This document shows, one piece after another, positions 31,646-32,033 of a DNA stretch of 32,033 nt (positions are counted from its first letter, which is position 1; every line of letters begins with the position of its first letter). The DNA comes from Tabrizicola sp. Its GTDB lineage: Bacteria; Pseudomonadota; Alphaproteobacteria; Rhodobacterales; Rhodobacteraceae. A program made the translations under genes and the position numbers. Where the stretch lies: contig JAEULQ010000075.1 of NCBI GenBank assembly GCA_016792685.1, positions 1 to 32,033 of the forward strand, in the 5' to 3' direction. The notes below the pieces were generated by a model. It worked only from the letters and a program-made list of their open reading frames with translations. It searched no databases and had not been told where the DNA came from.

Positions 31646-32033
31646 TCACTTGCCAGGCTTGGTGGAATAGGCGCCTTTCGAACCCGGATAGGGCTCCTCA
31701 CAGACAGCATGGCGAATTCCTGGCGCTTGACCATACCAGCGATACTTGCGGTCAGCGATCTGCTTCAGCGCTGCAGCTGCATGATCTGCCCCCGGAGGTC
31801 TTCCCTGCCGCAAAAGTACGACGTTTCGGCGGAACCACGACAGGGTGGCCAGTCCGCGAAAGCCTAGCGTGGCCGTAAGGTCCGGCCACCAGCCGCGGTC
31901 CTGCCAAAGGGTCAACACCTCTTCCATCGGCAGGCAGTTGATATGTCCGTGACCCGGCTGACCAGGCTCCGCCATCGAGAACAGGATCGCACCTTCGGCA
32001 TGTGCCGCCAGAAAATCGAATAGTGTGGCGGTT
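31646..32033 (-). CDS. class I SAM-dependent methyltransferase, C-terminal part (5' end outside window)
   Basis: The frame enters from the right edge, so 128 C-terminal residues are visible, without a start. It reads LFDFLAAHAEGAILFSMAEP, then GQPGHGHINCLPMEEVLTLW, and LGFRGLATLSWFRRNVVLLR, ending in YSTKPGK before the stop. The 'ILFSMAEPGQPGHGHINC' strand and the following 'LATLSWFRRNVVLLR' strand fit the last strands of a Rossmann-like class I methyltransferase, but the SAM-binding motif is outside the window. Substrate unknown. Its base composition is somewhat lower in GC than leuA, with which it is convergent. Confidence 0.68.
   Translation of the reverse strand, partial: TATLFDFLAAHAEGAILFSMAEPGQPGHGHINCLPMEEVLTLWQDRGWWPDLTATLGFRGLATLSWFRRNVVLLRQGRPPGADHAAAALKQIADRKYRWYGQAPGIRHAVCEEPYPGSKGAYSTKPGK

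Noticed and set aside
31562-31867. A 101-codon plus-strand frame after leuA.
   Set aside because: It overlaps the methyltransferase gene on the other strand, which has recognisable conserved segments; the plus-strand frame has none.

Overview
The window is a GC-rich, densely coded segment of an alphaproteobacterial chromosome, most likely of the order Rhodobacterales. The supporting signs are an RpoHII-type heat-shock sigma factor preceded by an RpoE-like promoter, a leuA leader peptide, short GTGA-type gene overlaps, and a dispersed intergenic element ending in GGGGATATTTGG on its minus strand that, from memory, is common in Rhodobacter and Paracoccus relatives. No tRNA, rRNA, CRISPR array, insertion sequence or prophage was seen.

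Positions 1-10193 are dominated by a catabolic cluster for L-carnitine and probably gamma-butyrobetaine or crotonobetaine. On the minus strand it reads: a BKACE-type beta-keto acid cleavage enzyme (cdhC-like), two small lipoproteins, an L-carnitine dehydrogenase fused to a thioesterase, an SDR oxidoreductase, an acyl-CoA dehydrogenase, then after a 305 bp gap an ADP-forming-type acyl-CoA synthetase and a carnitinyl-CoA dehydratase (caiD). A CdhR/GlxA-type AraC regulator is divergent from the first gene. The inferred route is gamma-butyrobetaine -> acyl-CoA -> crotonobetainyl-CoA -> carnitinyl-CoA -> carnitine -> 3-dehydrocarnitine -> acetoacetate plus betainyl-CoA -> glycine betaine. The CoA-activating enzyme belongs to the succinyl-CoA-synthetase-like ADP-forming superfamily instead of CaiC/CaiB, which is the least expected part. 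A partial OsmC gene and a secreted protein of unknown function lie at the left edge.

Positions 10197-17005 (minus strand) hold a run of cell-wall or peptide-related genes: a membrane LAS-type metallopeptidase, a GH3 hexosaminidase-like protein, an amino-acid ABC binding protein and permease (no ATPase in the window), a Dcp-type M3 peptidase and an MgtC-family membrane protein. Positions 17151-20995 (plus strand) hold a DODA-type extradiol dioxygenase, an outer-membrane beta-barrel protein behind an operator-like palindrome, an amidase broken by a single in-frame TGA, and a DUF924 protein.

Positions 21188-25756 (minus strand) are housekeeping: coaBC, dut, a MoeB/ThiF enzyme with an unusual membrane-spanning N-terminus, a ChaC-like gamma-glutamylcyclotransferase and rpoH2. 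Positions 25822-31461 (plus strand) hold cobU and a cobC-like phosphatase, a GST fused to a YHS-like cysteine-rich tail, a ComM/YifB ATPase, and leuA behind a leucine-rich leader peptide that may be leaderless. The right edge cuts a class I methyltransferase gene.

All functions come from reading protein motifs and remembered family features. No database search was run.
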